The notes under the pieces: generated by a model | Database searches by the model: none | What the model saw: the letters and a program-made list of their open reading frames with translations, nothing else | Told to the model about the DNA's origin: nothing | Part shown: in pieces, positions 26,616-34,109 of the stretch | How the letters are laid out: every line of letters starts with the position of its first letter | Numbering within the stretch: position 1 is the first letter of the stretch | NCBI RefSeq assembly: GCF_002242685.1 | Contig: NZ_NBIM01000001.1 | Span: 62,001 to 126,000, forward strand | DNA length: 64,000 bases | Direction of reading: 5' to 3' | From: Oceanimonas doudoroffii | GTDB taxonomy: Bacteria; Pseudomonadota; Gammaproteobacteria; Enterobacterales; Aeromonadaceae | Position numbers and translations under genes: made by a program

Positions 26616-27506
26616 ATGAAACGGCTTGGAACCGCTACCGGCCAGCGGCTGGTGATCGCACTGCCCTATGCCTGGCTGCTGCTGTTTTTTCTGGTGCCCT
26701 TTCTGATCGTGTTCAAGATCAGCCTGTCGGAAGCGGCCTTGTCCATTCCCCCCTACAGCGCCTTGCTGAGCATGGTCGACGAGCAGCTGCAGATCGTGCT
26801 CAACTTCGGCAACTACCTGTTTCTGCTGAGTGACAGCCTTTACATTCAGTCCTACCTGCAGTCCCTCAAGGTGGCCAGCATTTCCACCCTGCTGTGCCTG
26901 CTGATTGGCTTTCCCCTGGCCTGGGCCATCGTGCATTCCCGGCCGTCGACCCGCAATGTGCTGTTGATGCTGGTGATATTGCCGTCCTGGACCTCGTTCC
27001 TGATTCGGGTGTACGCCTGGATGGGCATTCTCGGCAACACCGGCTTTCTCAATAATGCCTTGATCTGGCTGGGCGCCATCGAGCAGCCCTTGCAAATTCT
27101 CAATACCAACACCGCCGTTTATATCGGCATTGTCTATGCCTATCTGCCCTTTATGGTGCTGCCGCTCTATACCGCGCTGATGCGGCTGGATTATTCCCTG
27201 GTGGAGGCGGCGGCGGATCTGGGAGCCCGGCCCATGACCACGCTGTTTACGGTGATCGTGCCCCTGGTCAAGGGCGGCATTATTGCCGGGGCCATGCTGG
27301 TGTTTATTCCCGCGGTGGGGGAGTTCGTGATTCCCGAGCTGCTTGGCGGCCCCGACACCCTGCTCATTGGCCGAGTGCTGTGGCAGGAATTCTTCAACAA
27401 CCGGGACTGGCCGGTGGCGGCGGCGGTGGCCAGCGTGATGCTGTTGCTGCTGATGGTGCCCATCATGTGGTTCCATCGCATTCAGCGCAGAGAAATGGAG
27501 GGCTGA
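26616..27506 (+). CDS. potH: polyamine ABC transporter permease 1
   Basis: A 296-residue inner-membrane permease of the PotB/PotH type with six predicted helices, first crossing at about residues 12-32 (IALPYAWLLLFFLVPFLIVFK). The EAA loop that contacts the ATPase reads VEAAADLGARPMTTLFTVIVPLVKGG. The start is set at ATG 26616, five bases after AGGAGG; the GTG at 26610 lies inside that site. It starts 11 bases after the potG stop and ends four bases before potI. Confidence 0.93.
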   Translation: MKRLGTATGQRLVIALPYAWLLLFFLVPFLIVFKISLSEAALSIPPYSALLSMVDEQLQIVLNFGNYLFLLSDSLYIQSYLQSLKVASISTLLCLLIGFPLAWAIVHSRPSTRNVLLMLVILPSWTSFLIRVYAWMGILGNTGFLNNALIWLGAIEQPLQILNTNTAVYIGIVYAYLPFMVLPLYTALMRLDYSLVEAAADLGARPMTTLFTVIVPLVKGGIIAGAMLVFIPAVGEFVIPELLGGPDTLLIGRVLWQEFFNNRDWPVAAAVASVMLLLLMVPIMWFHRIQRREMEG

Positions 27507-27509
27507 GCC

Positions 27510-28355
27510 ATGAACAATATTCCCGTCAGCCGCTCCTGGGCGCGGCCGCTCATTCTCTGGCTGGGCTTTGGCTTTCTTTACGCCCCCATGCTGCTGCTGA
27601 TCGTTTACTCCTTTAACAGCTCCCGGCTGGTGACCGTGTGGGCCGGCTGGTCCACCAAATGGTATGGCGAGCTGCTGGCCGACGACATGATGATGCAGGC
27701 GGTGGGGCTCAGCCTGACCATTGCCTTTTTTGCCGCCAGCACCGCCGTGGTGCTGGGCACGGTGGCGGGGTTTGTGCTGACCCGCATCGGCCGTTTTCGC
27801 GGCGAGAACGGCTTTGCCTTTATGATCACCGCGCCCCTGGTCATGCCCGAGGTGATCACCGGGCTGTCGCTGTTGCTGCTGTTTGTGGCCATGGGCGATT
27901 GGCTGGGCTGGCCGGCCCAACGGGGCATGAGCACCATCTGGATTGCCCATGTCACCTTCTGTACCGCCTATGTGGCGGTGGTGGTGAGTTCCCGGCTGCG
28001 GGAGCTCGACCGCTCCCTGGAGGAAGCCGCCATGGATCTGGGGGCGCGGCCGCTTCGTGTGTTCTTTGTCATTACCCTGCCGATCATCGCCCCGGCCATT
28101 ATCGCCGGCTGGCTGCTGGCCTTTACCCTGTCCCTGGACGATCTGGTGATCGCCAGCTTTGTGTCCGGGCCCAACGCCACCACCCTGCCCATGGTGGTGT
28201 TTTCCAGCGTGCGCCTGGGGGTGAGCCCCAAGATCAACGCCCTGGCCACCATCATTATCGTGATCGTATCGTTGGTGACCTTTGTGGGCTGGTGGCTGAT
28301 GGCCCGGGCCGAAAAGCGCCGGGCTCAGGAAGCCGCCGCCGCCCGTGCGGCCTGA
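27510..28355 (+). CDS. potI: polyamine ABC transporter permease 2
   Basis: A 281-residue permease of the PotC/PotI type. It has six helices, beginning ILWLGFGFLYAPMLLLIVYSFNSS, a family hallmark. The ATPase-contact EAA loop is LEEAAMDLGARPLRVFFVITLPIIAP, followed by the LSLDDLVIASFVSGPNATTLPM segment typical of this subunit. It is the last transporter gene; the regulator gene starts ten bases downstream with its own GAGGAGG ribosome site. Confidence 0.93.
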   Translation: MNNIPVSRSWARPLILWLGFGFLYAPMLLLIVYSFNSSRLVTVWAGWSTKWYGELLADDMMMQAVGLSLTIAFFAASTAVVLGTVAGFVLTRIGRFRGENGFAFMITAPLVMPEVITGLSLLLLFVAMGDWLGWPAQRGMSTIWIAHVTFCTAYVAVVVSSRLRELDRSLEEAAMDLGARPLRVFFVITLPIIAPAIIAGWLLAFTLSLDDLVIASFVSGPNATTLPMVVFSSVRLGVSPKINALATIIIVIVSLVTFVGWWLMARAEKRRAQEAAAARAA

Positions 28356-28365
28356 GGAGGGAACG

Positions 28366-28908
28366 ATGGACTTGCCGGAACGCCTGAAATGGCTGCGCGG
28401 ACAGCACGGCCTGACCCAGCGGGAGCTAGCCCGTCGCGCCGGAGTCAGCAACAGCCTGATCTCGCAAATTGAGCAGGCCGCGGTCAATCCATCGGTGGCC
28501 ACCCTCAAGCGGGTGCTGGATGGCTTTCCCATCTCCATGGGGGCGTTTTTCAGCCTGGAACGGCGCTGTGGCCGGCAGGTGTTCTTTCGCGCCGGTGAGC
28601 TGGTGGAGTTTGGCAGCAACGGCGTCACCATGTGGCTGGTGGGGCCGCTGACCGGCGAACGCAAGCTGGCGCTGCTGCGAGAATGCTATCCGCCCGGCGC
28701 CGATACCGGCCCGGAGATGCTCAGCAACGAGGCGGAAGAGGCCGGCCTGGTGCTGCGCGGCGAAATCGAAATCACCGTGGGGGAAGAGTGCCGAGTGCTG
28801 AAGGCCGGCGACGGCTATTATTTCGACACCCATCAGCCCCACCGCTTTCGCAACCTGGGCTCCGAAGTATGCGAGCTGGTGTCGGCGGCCACGCCACCGA
28901 CGTTTTAA
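28366..28908 (+). CDS. XRE-cupin regulator 1 (PuuR-type)
   Basis: A 180-residue repressor-like protein. The N-terminal helix-turn-helix (about residues 5-60) includes LTQRELARRAGVSNSLISQIEQ. The C-terminal cupin (about 105-175) includes PPGADTGPEML, EEAGLVLRGEIEITV and KAGDGYYFDTHQPHRF. PuuR of E. coli has this architecture and represses putrescine genes until putrescine binds. GAGGAGG lies just before ATG 28366. As last gene of the transporter operon it would be autoregulated. Its end overlaps the end of a second, opposite-strand PuuR-like gene by four bases. Confidence 0.87.
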   Translation: MDLPERLKWLRGQHGLTQRELARRAGVSNSLISQIEQAAVNPSVATLKRVLDGFPISMGAFFSLERRCGRQVFFRAGELVEFGSNGVTMWLVGPLTGERKLALLRECYPPGADTGPEMLSNEAEEAGLVLRGEIEITVGEECRVLKAGDGYYFDTHQPHRFRNLGSEVCELVSAATPPTF

Positions 28909-29453
28909 AGTGCCTTGGGCTGGCTGGCGGAGACGATATACAGCTCGTCTTCGCCGATATTGATAAAACGGTGGGGCTCGGTGCTGTCGAAGTAGTAGCC
29001 GTCGCCCGGGCCCAGCTCAAAGCGGCGTTCACCCACCTGCAGCTGCAATTGTCCGGTAATGACCACGCCGCATTCTTGGCCCGGGTGGCTGAGCAGGTCG
29101 GGGCCGGTATCGGCGCCGGGGGGCATGGTTTCCCGCAGCAGGGTGATGTGACGATCGGGAAAGCGGCCGCCGACCAGGCGATAGCCGATGTCGCCGGTGC
29201 CGCGCTCGGGCTGATCTTCGGCCCGGTACACCACCGGGTGATCGGCACCAACGGCGTCTTCGTCGGCAAAGAAGTCCGCCAGGGTCATGGGAAAACCGTC
29301 GAGCAGCTTCTTCAGTGAGCCGATGGACGGGCTGACCAGGTTTTTTTCCACCTGGGAGATAAAGCCGTTGGTCACGCCAGAGCGCTTGGCCAGCTCCCGC
29401 TGGGACAGTTTTGCCTGCAGGCGTATGGTCTTGAGGCGCTGTCCAATGTCCAT
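28905..29453 (-). CDS. puuR: XRE-cupin regulator 2 (PuuR-type)
   Basis: A 182-residue paralogue of the preceding regulator. The helix-turn-helix is LSQRELAKRSGVTNGFISQVEKNLVSPSIGSL (about residues 17-48), and the cupin includes MPPGADTGPDLLSHPGQECG and GPGDGYYFDSTEPHRF. This one matches E. coli PuuR more closely at the HTH (GVTNGFISQVE). It faces alanine dehydrogenase across a 157-base divergent gap, so it may control ald as well as the polyamine genes. Two cupin repressors tail-to-tail is unusual; they may answer to different polyamines or to acyl-polyamine intermediates. Confidence 0.87.
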   Translation of the reverse strand: MDIGQRLKTIRLQAKLSQRELAKRSGVTNGFISQVEKNLVSPSIGSLKKLLDGFPMTLADFFADEDAVGADHPVVYRAEDQPERGTGDIGYRLVGGRFPDRHITLLRETMPPGADTGPDLLSHPGQECGVVITGQLQLQVGERRFELGPGDGYYFDSTEPHRFINIGEDELYIVSASQPKAL

Positions 29454-29610
29454 GGGGCCGGGTTCTCCTGGGGTTCGTTTGAATATTTAAGGACGGAAAA
29501 GCACAATCATGCTCCAGCTTCTATAACAGAAGAAAGGGCAAGGCAGGCTGGAGCAACAAGGTTGCAGGCTGCATTCTACTCTAAAACACGCGGCCAGACA
29601 GGGGGTGAAC

Positions 29611-30753
29611 ATGGATATCGCTGTACCCAGAGAAATCAAGAACCACGAATACCGGGTGGGCATGACGCCGGGGGGCGTGCATGAGCTGACCCGGGCCGGA
29701 CACCGAGTACGGGTGGAAAGCGGCGCCGGGGCAGGGGTGGGCTTTTCCGATGAGCAATACGCCGCCGCCGGTGCCGAGCTGGTGAGCGACGTGGAGGCGC
29801 TCTTTGCCGGCGCCGAGCTCATCGTCAAGGTCAAGGAGCCCCAGCCCGAGGAGTACCGGCGGCTCAAGCCCGGTCAGGTGCTGTTTACCTATCTGCATCT
29901 GGCCCCAGACGAAGCTCAGACAAAAGGCCTGCTGGCCTCGGGCTGTACCGCCATCGCCTACGAAACCGTCACCGATGCTCAGGGCGGTCTGCCGTTGCTG
30001 GCGCCGATGAGCGAGGTGGCCGGTCGCATGGCGGTGCAGGCCGGCGCCCACTGCCTGGAAAAGGCCCAGGGCGGGCGAGGGGTGTTGCTGGGCGGCGTGC
30101 CCGGCGTTCTGCCGGCCCGTGTGCTGGTGCTGGGCGGCGGCGTGGTCGGCATTAATGCCGCGCGCATGGCCATGGGGCTGGGGGCGGACGTGACCATTTT
30201 CGACAAGTCACTGGCCCGGCTGAAGGAGCTGGATGCCCTCTACGGCCCTCGGCTCAAGACCCTGTATTCCACCGCCGATGCCATTGAAGCAGAGCTGGCC
30301 CGGGCCGATCTGGTGATCGGGGCCGTGCTGATACCCGGCGCCTCGGCGCCCAAGCTGGTGACCCGAGCCATGCTGAAAAAACTGCCGCGAGGGGCGGTGC
30401 TGGTGGATGTGGCCATCGATCAGGGTGGCTGTTTTGAAACCAGCAAGCCCACCACGCATCAGCAGCCCACCTTTGAGGTGGATGGTGTGGTGCACTATTG
30501 CGTGGCCAACATGCCCGGCGGTGTGGCGCGTACCTCCACCCTGGCACTGACCAACGCCACGCTGCCCTTTGTACAGGCCCTGGCCAACAAGGGGTGGCGC
30601 CGAGCCCTGAGTGACAATGCGCACCTGGCTGAGGGACTCAATGTGCATAACGGCAAGGTGGTTTATCAAGCGGTGGCCGAAGCACATCAGCTTCAACATG
30701 TGCCGCTGGAGCAGGTGCTGATGGAGACGGTCGGAGATGGCAGCGATATTTGA
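29611..30753 (+). CDS. ald: alanine dehydrogenase
   Basis: A 380-residue NAD-dependent alanine dehydrogenase, interconverting L-alanine with pyruvate and ammonia. N-terminal segments [19 protein letters not shown] and [11 protein letters not shown] carry the pyruvate-binding Arg and Lys, and the Rossmann loop is [25 protein letters not shown]. The nicotinamide region reads [23 protein letters not shown] lies five bases before ATG 29611; a GTG at 29605 is possible. Placed at the edge of the polyamine island, it can oxidise the alanine made by SpuC, regenerate pyruvate for further transamination, and release ammonium. Confidence 0.95.
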   Translation: MDIAVPREIKNHEYRVGMTPGGVHELTRAGHRVRVESGAGAGVGFSDEQYAAAGAELVSDVEALFAGAELIVKVKEPQPEEYRRLKPGQVLFTYLHLAPDEAQTKGLLASGCTAIAYETVTDAQGGLPLLAPMSEVAGRMAVQAGAHCLEKAQGGRGVLLGGVPGVLPARVLVLGGGVVGINAARMAMGLGADVTIFDKSLARLKELDALYGPRLKTLYSTADAIEAELARADLVIGAVLIPGASAPKLVTRAMLKKLPRGAVLVDVAIDQGGCFETSKPTTHQQPTFEVDGVVHYCVANMPGGVARTSTLALTNATLPFVQALANKGWRRALSDNAHLAEGLNVHNGKVVYQAVAEAHQLQHVPLEQVLMETVGDGSDI

Positions 30754-30796
30754 GTGAGCGCTACCGTCCTCAAGAGAGTTTGGGGGGATGAGGCAA

Positions 30797-30832
30797 CAAA
30801 AAAGCGGCGTTGCATTCGGCAACGCCGCTTCG
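30797..30832 (-). terminator. intrinsic terminator of lysC
   Basis: AGCGGCGTTGC and GCAACGCCGCT form an 11-bp stem; on the minus strand a T-run follows. It lies 15 bases after the lysC stop and could also act on read-through from ald. Confidence 0.92.
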
Positions 30833-30847
30833 TTAATGCGATCGGCG

Positions 30848-32185
30848 TTACGCCGGCAGCAATTCCTGGTGCAGATCGGCGATCACCTGGTTGGCGTTGG
30901 CTTCATCCACCAGGAAGCAGAAGTTGTGGGGGCTGGCGCCGTAGCAGATCATGCGAATATTGACCTCGTTCACCGCCTGGAACACTCGGCTGGCGGTGCC
31001 GCCGGCCTCGCTCATGCGGTTGCCAATCAGTGCTACCAGTGCCAGGCCTTCTTCCACCTTGAGGTGACAGTGTTTGGCCAGTTCGTCCTGCACTTCCTGG
31101 GTCAGCAGCTCGGCGCCGGCGTCCAGGGTCAGCGACACGCTGATCTCCGAGGTGGTGATCAGATCCACCGAAATCTTGTGCTTGGCCAGAATGCCGAATA
31201 CCTCGGCCAGAAAACCATGCGCCTGAAACATGCTCTGGCTGGTCAGGGTCAGCAGCACCTGATTGCGGCGCAGGGCCAGGGCTCGAAACAGCGGCTGGCT
31301 GGGGGTGGTGTTGCGAATCCAGGTGCCGCCTTCTTCCGGCGCACGGCTGGAGCCCACGAACACCGGGATCTGGCAGCGCACCGCCGGCTGCAGGGTGGCC
31401 GGGTGCAGTACCTTGGCGCCAAAGGTGGCCATTTCCGAGGCTTCGCTGAAGCTGATTTCGGGAATGGCGCGGGCCTCGCTCACCAGGCGCGGATCCGTGG
31501 TATAGATGCCGGGCACGTCGGTCCAGATTTCCACGGCGGCGGCGTTCAGCGCCTCTCCCAGCAGGGCGGCGGAATAGTCGCTGCCACCCCGTCCAAGGGT
31601 GGTGGTACGGCCGTCGGGGGCGGCGCCGATGAAGCCTTGCGTCACCACCAGCTGCTTGGCGCACAGGGGCTTGAGTTCTTTTTCCACTTCCGCCTTGAGG
31701 GTAGCCAGATCCGGCGCGGCACGACCAAAGCGATCGTCGGTGCGCATCACCTTGCGCACGTCAAACCAGACCGCATCGGTGCCACGACGGCGCAGCAGCT
31801 CCACAAACAGGCGGGTCGACATCAGCTCCCCCTGGGCTACGATTTCGTCGCCGATGGCCTTGGTCGGGCTGATGGCGGCGCCGTCGGCCAGCTCCTTGAT
31901 GTGGTTGAGAATGTCCTCGATGTGCCGGGTCAGCATCTCGGGACGCTCAAGGCTGTCGAGAATGCGATGCTGAATGGCGGACAGTTGCTGCAGCATGTCC
32001 GTGCGCGCTTCCGGGCCGTGGCTACCCGAGGCCAGTGCCACCAGCAGGTTGGTTACGCCGGAGCTGGCGCTCAGCACCGCCAGCCGGGTACCGGTATTGT
32101 TTTCAAGAATGGCGGCACAACGGCTCATGGCATCGGCGTCGGCAACGCTGGTTCCACCGAATTTGGCTACAACGGGTTGGTTCAA
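30848..32185 (-). CDS. lysC: lysine-sensitive aspartate kinase III
   Basis: A 445-residue aspartokinase. It phosphorylates aspartate, the first step to lysine, threonine and methionine. The kinase domain starts VVAKFGGTSVADADAM and includes VRKVMRTDDRFGRA, TTTLGRGGSDYSAALL and WTDVPGIYTTDPR. The two C-terminal ACT domains (about residues 310-445) begin near LTLTSQSMFQ and end ICYGASPHNFCFLV. The start is TTG at 32185: AGGAG lies six bases upstream and the length then equals E. coli LysC (449). An ATG at 32245 would add 20 unrelated residues. The class is the lysine-inhibited type, in agreement with the lysine riboswitch in the leader. Confidence 0.94.
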   Translation of the reverse strand: MNQPVVAKFGGTSVADADAMSRCAAILENNTGTRLAVLSASSGVTNLLVALASGSHGPEARTDMLQQLSAIQHRILDSLERPEMLTRHIEDILNHIKELADGAAISPTKAIGDEIVAQGELMSTRLFVELLRRRGTDAVWFDVRKVMRTDDRFGRAAPDLATLKAEVEKELKPLCAKQLVVTQGFIGAAPDGRTTTLGRGGSDYSAALLGEALNAAAVEIWTDVPGIYTTDPRLVSEARAIPEISFSEASEMATFGAKVLHPATLQPAVRCQIPVFVGSSRAPEEGGTWIRNTTPSQPLFRALALRRNQVLLTLTSQSMFQAHGFLAEVFGILAKHKISVDLITTSEISVSLTLDAGAELLTQEVQDELAKHCHLKVEEGLALVALIGNRMSEAGGTASRVFQAVNEVNIRMICYGASPHNFCFLVDEANANQVIADLHQELLPA

Positions 32186-32208
32186 GGCAAGCTCCTTGCT
32201 TTGCTGAA
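32186..32208 (-). promoter_or_regulatory. lysC ribosome site in a hairpin loop
   Basis: On the minus strand GCAAG and CTTGC can pair with the core GAG of the ribosome site in the loop, directly before the TTG start. This is a plausible expression platform for the lysine riboswitch acting on translation, in addition to or instead of termination. Confidence 0.45.
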
Positions 32209-32257
32209 AAAATTGAAACAACGGGGGGAACGACTGCGAAGACATATGGAAAGGTCA

Positions 32258-32424
32258 TCAGGAAGCACTCCACCCAACAGGTGACAGCCCGAAGGATTCA
32301 GCCTTCGCAGCCGACCACCACCGTCAAGCCACCGGTGGCAATCTCGGCGTTGTTCCCCTGACCGGCGATCTGTGGAGTGGCGACTCCTTCTGCCGGCTGC
32401 CTGAACAACGCGCCTCTTCTCATT
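32258..32424 (-). promoter_or_regulatory. lysine riboswitch (L-box)
   Basis: The minus strand carries the lysine-riboswitch consensus in order: AGAAGAGGCGCG (5' core, about 32409-32420), the AAGGAGTCGCC turn, GCCGAGATTGCC, the CTGAATCCTTCGG hairpin, GGCTGTCACC (32280-32289) and GGTGGAGTGCTTCC closing the core. Several segments match the E. coli lysC leader base for base. It lies between the promoter at 32455 and lysC. The gene-free stretch 32186-32494 is thus fully explained by promoter, aptamer and expression platform. Confidence 0.94.
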
Positions 32425-32454
32425 GGCCACGGGCACACGTCCCGGGCGGCCCTA

Positions 32455-32483
32455 TAACTACTGATTTAACGTGACAGTGTCAA
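32455..32483 (-). promoter_or_regulatory. sigma-70 promoter of lysC
   Basis: On the minus strand a consensus TTGACA (32478-32483) is followed by a 17-base spacer and TAGTTA (32455-32460). Transcription would start about 20 bases before the riboswitch. It lies immediately after the end of argA. Confidence 0.75.
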
Positions 32484-32494
32484 TGATTAATTGG

Positions 32495-33832
32495 TCAGAC
32501 CTTCAGATTCAGGTCCTTGAGCATGATCTTGGATCGGCGCTGAAAGTTGTACAGTTTCTGCTTGCCCATGGGCAGGGCGCTGACGTCCACCGGCTCAAAG
32601 CCGCGCTCCCTGAACCAGTGAATGGAACGGGTGGTCAGAATAAACAGCCGGCTCATGCCGCGCTTGCGGGCCTGCTCCTCAATCTTGTTCAGCAGCATGT
32701 CGCCACGGCTGCCCTTGCGGTAATCGGGGTGAATGGCCACGCAGGCCATTTCCGCCATGCCCTCCTCGGGAAAGGGATAGAGGGCGGCGCAGCCGATGGT
32801 GGCCCCGTCCTTTTCGATAATGGTGAACTGATCGATCTCCATTTCCAGCTGTTCCCGGGAGCGGCGCACCAGTATGCCTTCTTCTTCCAGCGGCCGAATC
32901 AGGTCGAGAATGCCGCCGATGTCGTCAATGCTGGCCTGACGGGCCTGCTCGGCACTTTCGCTGACGATCTGGGTGCCCAGGCCGTCACGGGTGAACAGCT
33001 CCTGGATCAGGGCGCCGTCTTCCTTGTAGCTCACCAGATGGCTGCGGGGCACGCCGCCCCGGCAACTGGAGATGGCCGCACGCAGGTAGCGGGCGGTGCC
33101 CGACAGGCTTTCCCCTTCTTCCAGCAAGCGTTGCAGGTGGGCTTCGGCCTGCTCGGGAAACAGTTCGGCAATGGCCACGCCGTCTTCATCCAGCACGCCG
33201 CGCTGGGAGCAGAACCCGATCAGCTTGTCGGCCTTGAGCTCAATGGCCAGCCGGCGGGCCAGCTCTTCCGATGACAGATTGAAGCTTTCACCGGTTACCG
33301 AAAACCCGATGGGGGAGATCAGCACGGTGGCGCCGTTGGCCAGCTGATGGTGAATGGTGTCGGTATGAATGCGGCGCACCCGGCCCGAATGAATGTAGTC
33401 GACGCCGTCATCCACCCCCAGGGGCTGGGCAATGACGAAGTTGCCGGTTACCACGTTGATGCGGGCGTTCTGCATGGGCGTATTGATAAGCCCCATCGAC
33501 AGCCGGGCGGTAATGTCCATCTGCAGGCCGCCGCACACGTCCTTGATCACGCGAAAGCTGGGCTCGTCGGTGACCCGGGTGTGTTTGTGAAACACGCCGC
33601 TGAGTCCGGCCTCGCTCAGCCCTCGATCGATTTGCGGGCGGGCACCAAACACGATCACCAGCCGAATGCCGAGGCTGGTGAGCAGTGCGATATCGCTGAC
33701 GATATTGGGAAAGTTTTCCTGATCGATGGCCTCGCCACCCAGCATGATGACGAAGGTGGAGCCCCGGTGCAGATTGACATAGGGGCTGGATTGACGGAAC
33801 GCCTTGACCAGGGCGGCATCATTTTCGCGCAC
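32495..33832 (-). CDS. argA: N-acetylglutamate synthase
   Basis: A 445-residue ArgA, making N-acetylglutamate from glutamate and acetyl-CoA, first step of arginine synthesis. The N-terminal amino-acid-kinase-like domain (to about residue 290) includes [23 protein letters not shown] and [16 protein letters not shown]; this domain binds arginine for feedback inhibition. The C-terminal GNAT domain includes [18 protein letters not shown]. The GTG start at 33832 has AAGGA seven bases upstream and gives the E. coli length (443). No convincing ARG box was found in the 277-base gap to the divergent nhaD. Confidence 0.94.
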   Translation of the reverse strand: MRENDAALVKAFRQSSPYVNLHRGSTFVIMLGGEAIDQENFPNIVSDIALLTSLGIRLVIVFGARPQIDRGLSEAGLSGVFHKHTRVTDEPSFRVIKDVCGGLQMDITARLSMGLINTPMQNARINVVTGNFVIAQPLGVDDGVDYIHSGRVRRIHTDTIHHQLANGATVLISPIGFSVTGESFNLSSEELARRLAIELKADKLIGFCSQRGVLDEDGVAIAELFPEQAEAHLQRLLEEGESLSGTARYLRAAISSCRGGVPRSHLVSYKEDGALIQELFTRDGLGTQIVSESAEQARQASIDDIGGILDLIRPLEEEGILVRRSREQLEMEIDQFTIIEKDGATIGCAALYPFPEEGMAEMACVAIHPDYRKGSRGDMLLNKIEEQARKRGMSRLFILTTRSIHWFRERGFEPVDVSALPMGKQKLYNFQRRSKIMLKDLNLKV

Positions 33833-33904
33833 GTACTTGTCCTTGGTAACCTGAAAAACACGCCACCATCATCGTGAAAGATAATGCAAAAAACAAGACT
33901 AAAT

Positions 33905-34075
33905 ATTTACTTTGTGGCGTTGGGTTTGGGTTTCGTATAACACTACCACGGCCCAGTGAGGTGCCAAAACTGCGAACCGGGGCAAGAAACCGGTCAGCCC
34001 GAAGGGCGGTGCTTATGATAGCCTTTTCAAGGGCTTCGCGTTGCCCGCGAACGTGCCCGTAACTATAGCCAAGAT
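33905..34075 (+). promoter_or_regulatory. structured leader upstream of nhaD, possible cation riboswitch
   Basis: The leader holds several short stems: AACCGG/CCGGT-type pairing (33976-33980 with 33990-33994), GCCC-GAA-GGGC (33997-34007), and a further GGGC/GCCC stem near 34031-34046, with conserved-looking single strands between. Riboswitches of the nhaA-I (Li+) and DUF1646 (Na+) classes sit in front of Na+/H+ antiporter genes, so this is a candidate. I could not match the full consensus by eye. The rest of 33833-34109 is AT-rich and carries the argA and nhaD promoters, not resolved. Confidence 0.38.
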
Positions 34076-34109
34076 CATAAAAATCACTATTACAAAAGCG
34101 AGAATAACA

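Noticed and set aside
26349..28664. 771-codon open frame opposite potH and potI
   Set aside because: His/Gly/Gln-rich antisense of two membrane protein genes; no domain recognised.
32182..32436. Short open frame in the lysC leader
   Set aside because: It coincides with the lysine riboswitch aptamer, whose RNA motifs explain the sequence.
33833..34109. ArgR (ARG) box for argA
   Set aside because: AT-rich stretches exist but no 18-bp box of acceptable quality was found by eye.
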